Origin: an uncultured Clostridia bacterium
GTDB lineage: Bacteria > Bacillota > Clostridia > UMGS1883
Direction: 5' to 3'
Assembly: GCA_947624455.1 (NCBI GenBank)
Contig: CANQKL010000069.1
Coordinates: 1 to 8,066 of the forward strand
DNA: 8,066 nucleotides
A program made the position numbers and the translations under genes. A model generated the notes under the pieces. That model saw only the letters and a list, made by a program, of their open reading frames with translations, did not search any database and was not told the DNA's origin. Positions 6,584 through 8,066 of this stretch are shown in pieces (the stretch's first letter is position 1; every line of letters begins with the position of its first letter).

Positions 6584-6618
6584 AAGAACGTACCTTTTTA
6601 TCGGAGGTGCGTTTTTTT
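6584..6618 (+). terminator. Terminator-like hairpin overlapping the recombinase ribosome site and start codon
   Basis: ACGTACCT (6588-6595) pairs with AGGTGCGT (6605-6612), one G-U pair, and the stem can extend outwards through A-U pairs. Seven T residues (6612-6618) follow. This is an intrinsic terminator shape just after the fRMsr stop. Its descending arm contains GGAGGTG (6603-6609), and the T-run includes the first two bases of the recombinase TTG start. Transcription into, and translation of, the recombinase should therefore both be limited by this structure. Confidence 0.75.
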
Positions 6619-7462
6619 GCTGCGACTCGCCGCATATTGTAGAGTTTCTACCGATAAAAAGGAACAAAAGCTGTCCCTTGAAAATCAACAGAGCTACTAT
6701 TCGGAATACGCGCGGGAGAATAATTTTCAGCTTGTCCGCATATACAGTGATGAGGGTATCAGCGGAAAACAGATGAAGAACAGGACTGGTTTCTTAAAAA
6801 TGATAGAGGAAGGGGAGAGGGGAGAGTTCGACATTTTAGCTGTAAAGGATGTGAGCCGCTTTGCCCGAAACACCTGTGACTTTCTTACAGGCATACGCAG
6901 ACTGAAGGCGGCAGGGATAGACGTAAGGTTCCTTGGCACAAATTCGTCGCTGTTTACTGATTCTGAATTTATACTAACCATATATGCCGCTCTGGCCCAG
7001 CAAGAAAGTGAAAACCTGAGTAAGCGCGTGATTTTCGGCAAAACCGAAACCGCTCGAAAGGGACGCGTGCCAAACAGAATATACGGTTATGACAAGGTTA
7101 ATAACTTTACACTTATTGTAAACCAAAATGAGGGTTACAATGTGCGTAAGGCTTTTTTGCTTTATGCCGAACACGGCCTTTCGCTTACGGCAATTGCAAA
7201 AAAATTTAACGCCGAGAAGGTACAGACTAAGCTCGGGGGCAGTTGGAGCGCAAAAACGGTGGGCAGAATGATACGCAACCCTATTTACATAGGAAAGCTG
7301 GTCAATCATAAAACGGTTACAGAGGATTTTATCTCAGGTTCGCGAAAAGAACTCCCCGAAAATGAACGCTTCGTACACCTGCGCCCTGAACTCAGAATAG
7401 TTTCCGATGAAATCTTTGAGCTTGCAAACACAATTCTTCGTGACACCAACAGAGGTCGTTGA
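6617..7462 (+). CDS. Serine recombinase at the right end of the element, short C-terminus
   Basis: A site-specific recombinase with an N-terminal resolvase-type catalytic domain (about residues 3-145). The catalytic Ser11 lies in YCRVST, with Arg9, Arg81 and Arg84 in the active site (DVSRFAR). The Recombinase DNA-binding domain follows (about 155-270), including GSWSAKTVGRMIRNPIYIG. At 281 residues it stops about where large serine recombinases begin their zinc ribbon and coiled coil (usual length 450-550), so it is truncated or belongs to a short form. The start must be TTG 6617: an in-frame TGA lies at 6581-6583, no other start codon follows it, and YCRVST must be close to the N-terminus. 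GGAGGTG is seven bases upstream. The last codons cross the element boundary into host DNA; in an excised circle the frame would end after 289 residues instead. It is the likely integrase or excisionase of the element. Confidence 0.88.
   Translation: MLRLAAYCRVSTDKKEQKLSLENQQSYYSEYARENNFQLVRIYSDEGISGKQMKNRTGFLKMIEEGERGEFDILAVKDVSRFARNTCDFLTGIRRLKAAGIDVRFLGTNSSLFTDSEFILTIYAALAQQESENLSKRVIFGKTETARKGRVPNRIYGYDKVNNFTLIVNQNEGYNVRKAFLLYAEHGLSLTAIAKKFNAEKVQTKLGGSWSAKTVGRMIRNPIYIGKLVNHKTVTEDFISGSRKELPENERFVHLRPELRIVSDEIFELANTILRDTNRGR
7437..7454 (+). other. attR: right junction of the intervening element
   Basis: GTGACAC at 7440-7446, within TTCGTGACAC (7437-7446), ends five bases before GA 7452-7453, followed by G7454 to give the second copy of the shared GAG. 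It lies inside the 3' end of the recombinase gene. It mirrors the GTGTCAC arm at attL, and 10 of 15 positions agree between the two half-sites when they are aligned as inverted repeats. Confidence 0.75.
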
Positions 7463-7841
7463 CCCGATCTGCCTGGGAGCTAAACTTTCCGACGCAAGCG
7501 AGTGCTGCTGCAAATACGCCGATGATGACGTCGTCGATCTTGGCAATATTCCCGATTGCGTAAGAAGGGTATTTGACGACCGCTTCATATGCGGCCGCGA
7601 CCAGCAGCGTCGCATCTATGTTTCTCTGGGCATTTTTACCATCATTAAGTTGGAACGCAACGTTCAGCTTCTCATTCCCGCTTACGACTTCTGTATTCCT
7701 GAAAAGGAATGTGTGGGCGCTTCCACTCCCGACGATCCCTGCGATCTTTTCGAGAAGATAAGCTTCCCCATCGACGAGTTTTTCCCGCCCCAGCAGGATT
7801 CCTTTAATCCTGACGATACTTGCGGCGGATGCTGCAAGTAA
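7455..7841 (+). CDS. Cysteine-rich clostridial protein, 3' part of the split gene
   Basis: 128 codons continuing the protein begun at 4693. It opens with VVDPICLGAKL, then a cysteine cluster ECCCK, an acidic stretch, a hydrophobic strand region (IYVSLGIFTIIKLERNVQLL), PEKECV, and a C-terminus SFPIDEFFPPQQ ending CGGCCK. The open frame can be extended back to an ATG at 7407 inside the recombinase gene, but that start has no convincing ribosome site and its first 15 residues are recombinase DNA read in another frame. Joined to 4693-5136 at the shared GAG it gives an uninterrupted 276-residue protein. There is no internal stop or visible decay, which suggests either a recent insertion or continued selection on the rejoined gene. 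Function unknown. Confidence 0.8.
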   Translation, partial: VVDPICLGAKLSDASECCCKYADDDVVDLGNIPDCVRRVFDDRFICGRDQQRRIYVSLGIFTIIKLERNVQLLIPAYDFCIPEKECVGASTPDDPCDLFEKISFPIDEFFPPQQDSFNPDDTCGGCCK

Positions 7842-8066
7842 TTTTAAGAGGGGCTGTAAAAAAGTCGCGCAGATCGTCCAAGGGCGTCTTAATTTAAGGC
7901 AAATTATAGCATAATGTAATCAGTCAACAAAAATAAAATAATGTGTTAATGTAGAAAATTCGCCCTTACGAGCGAATTTTCTCATTTTATTATGCCCTTG
8001 GACTACGAACGAAAATCACCGCTCGGCGTACCTATGTACGCCGTCGGGAGGGCTTTCTCGGCGGCA
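7842..8066. other. Gene-free tail of the window with inverted repeats
   Basis: No convincing coding frame is seen in these 225 bases. The first half is AT-rich. GTCCAAGGGC at 7876-7885 is repeated inverted as GCCCTTGGAC at 7994-8003, enclosing the hairpin at 7953-7982. A GC-rich hairpin, CGGCGTAC with its complement around CTAT, lies at 8024-8043. The 128-base span between the outer repeats could be a small non-autonomous repeat unit, but a second copy would be needed to show it. Confidence 0.45.
7953..7982 (+). terminator. Probable terminator of the split gene
   Basis: An 11-bp perfect stem, AGAAAATTCGC (7953-7963) with its complement (7972-7982), and an eight-base loop, with the T-rich TCATTTTATT following. 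AT-rich flanks on both sides would let it act in either direction. It lies 112 bases after the stop at 7841. Confidence 0.5.

Larger units (their letters stand above)
5136..7453 (+). mobile_element. Intervening element (2318 bp) with serine recombinase, splitting a cysteine-rich protein gene
   Basis: The element carries HAD, HMA and fRMsr genes and, at its right end, a serine recombinase, all on the plus strand. Four observations set its limits. The gene halves on each side join in one frame at a shared GAG. The right half lacks a start codon and ribosome site. The ends carry inverted GTGACAC arms at equal distances from a central GA. A serine recombinase lies beside the right end. It resembles in principle the skin element of sigK and other intervening elements removed by large serine recombinases. 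There are no phage structural, replication or transfer genes, so it is not an intact prophage or conjugative element. Its first three genes look like ordinary host genes in composition, while the recombinase looks more AT-rich by eye. Whether it excises, and when, is unknown. Confidence 0.8.

Noticed and set aside
7407..7454. ATG at 7407 as the real start of the 144-codon frame to 7841
   Set aside because: It lies inside the recombinase gene with no convincing ribosome site, and its first 15 residues do not resemble the rest; the frame is better explained as the continuation of the gene begun at 4693.
5134..7454. A tyrosine-recombinase or transposase insertion
   Set aside because: The shared junction sequence is only three bases, there are no long direct repeats or transposon terminal repeats, and the resident enzyme is a serine recombinase.

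Overview
The window looks like a chromosome segment of a mid-GC, spore-forming-type Firmicute, most likely a gut-associated clostridium of the Oscillospiraceae/Ruminococcaceae kind. This rests on strong AGGAGG-type ribosome sites, frequent TTG starts, textbook sigma-A promoters with 17-bp spacers, and the protein types (clostridial RadA, COG2426 membrane protein, a cysteine-rich clostridial protein and a clostridial-type serine recombinase). The organism call is inference; no rRNA or other marker is present.

Left part, minus strand (1-2069): one operon reading leftwards from a clear promoter at 2041-2069. It holds a COG2426 membrane protein, metK (S-adenosylmethionine synthetase), a 60-residue single-span membrane protein whose ribosome site sits in a 14-bp hairpin, and the first 17 codons of a probable recD2 helicase running off the window. 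The leader is too short for a SAM riboswitch.

Middle, plus strand (2089-4531): a divergent promoter drives a 93-residue three-span membrane protein, radA, and a short-chain dehydrogenase resembling the EF-P 5-aminopentanone reductase YmfI.

Right part (4573-7841), the most interesting region: a cysteine-rich protein gene with its own promoter begins at 4693, and its second half lies at 7455-7841 with no start codon or ribosome site of its own. Between the halves is a 2318-bp element (5136-7453) carrying a HAD phosphatase, an HMA metal-binding protein, a free methionine-(R)-sulfoxide reductase and, at its right end, a serine recombinase. Joining the halves at the shared GAG codon restores one frame of 276 residues without adding or removing a base. 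The element ends carry inverted GTGACAC arms placed symmetrically, five bases each side of a central GA dinucleotide inside that GAG, as expected for a serine-recombinase attP site. The arrangement recalls intervening elements such as skin in sigK or SP-beta in spsM, excised by serine recombinases to rebuild a gene. Whether this element still excises cannot be told from the sequence; the recombinase lacks the usual zinc-ribbon/coiled-coil tail, and its ribosome site and start codon are buried in a terminator-like hairpin.

The last 225 bases (7842-8066) contain no gene, only a terminator-like hairpin and two further inverted repeats. No rRNA, tRNA or CRISPR array was seen.
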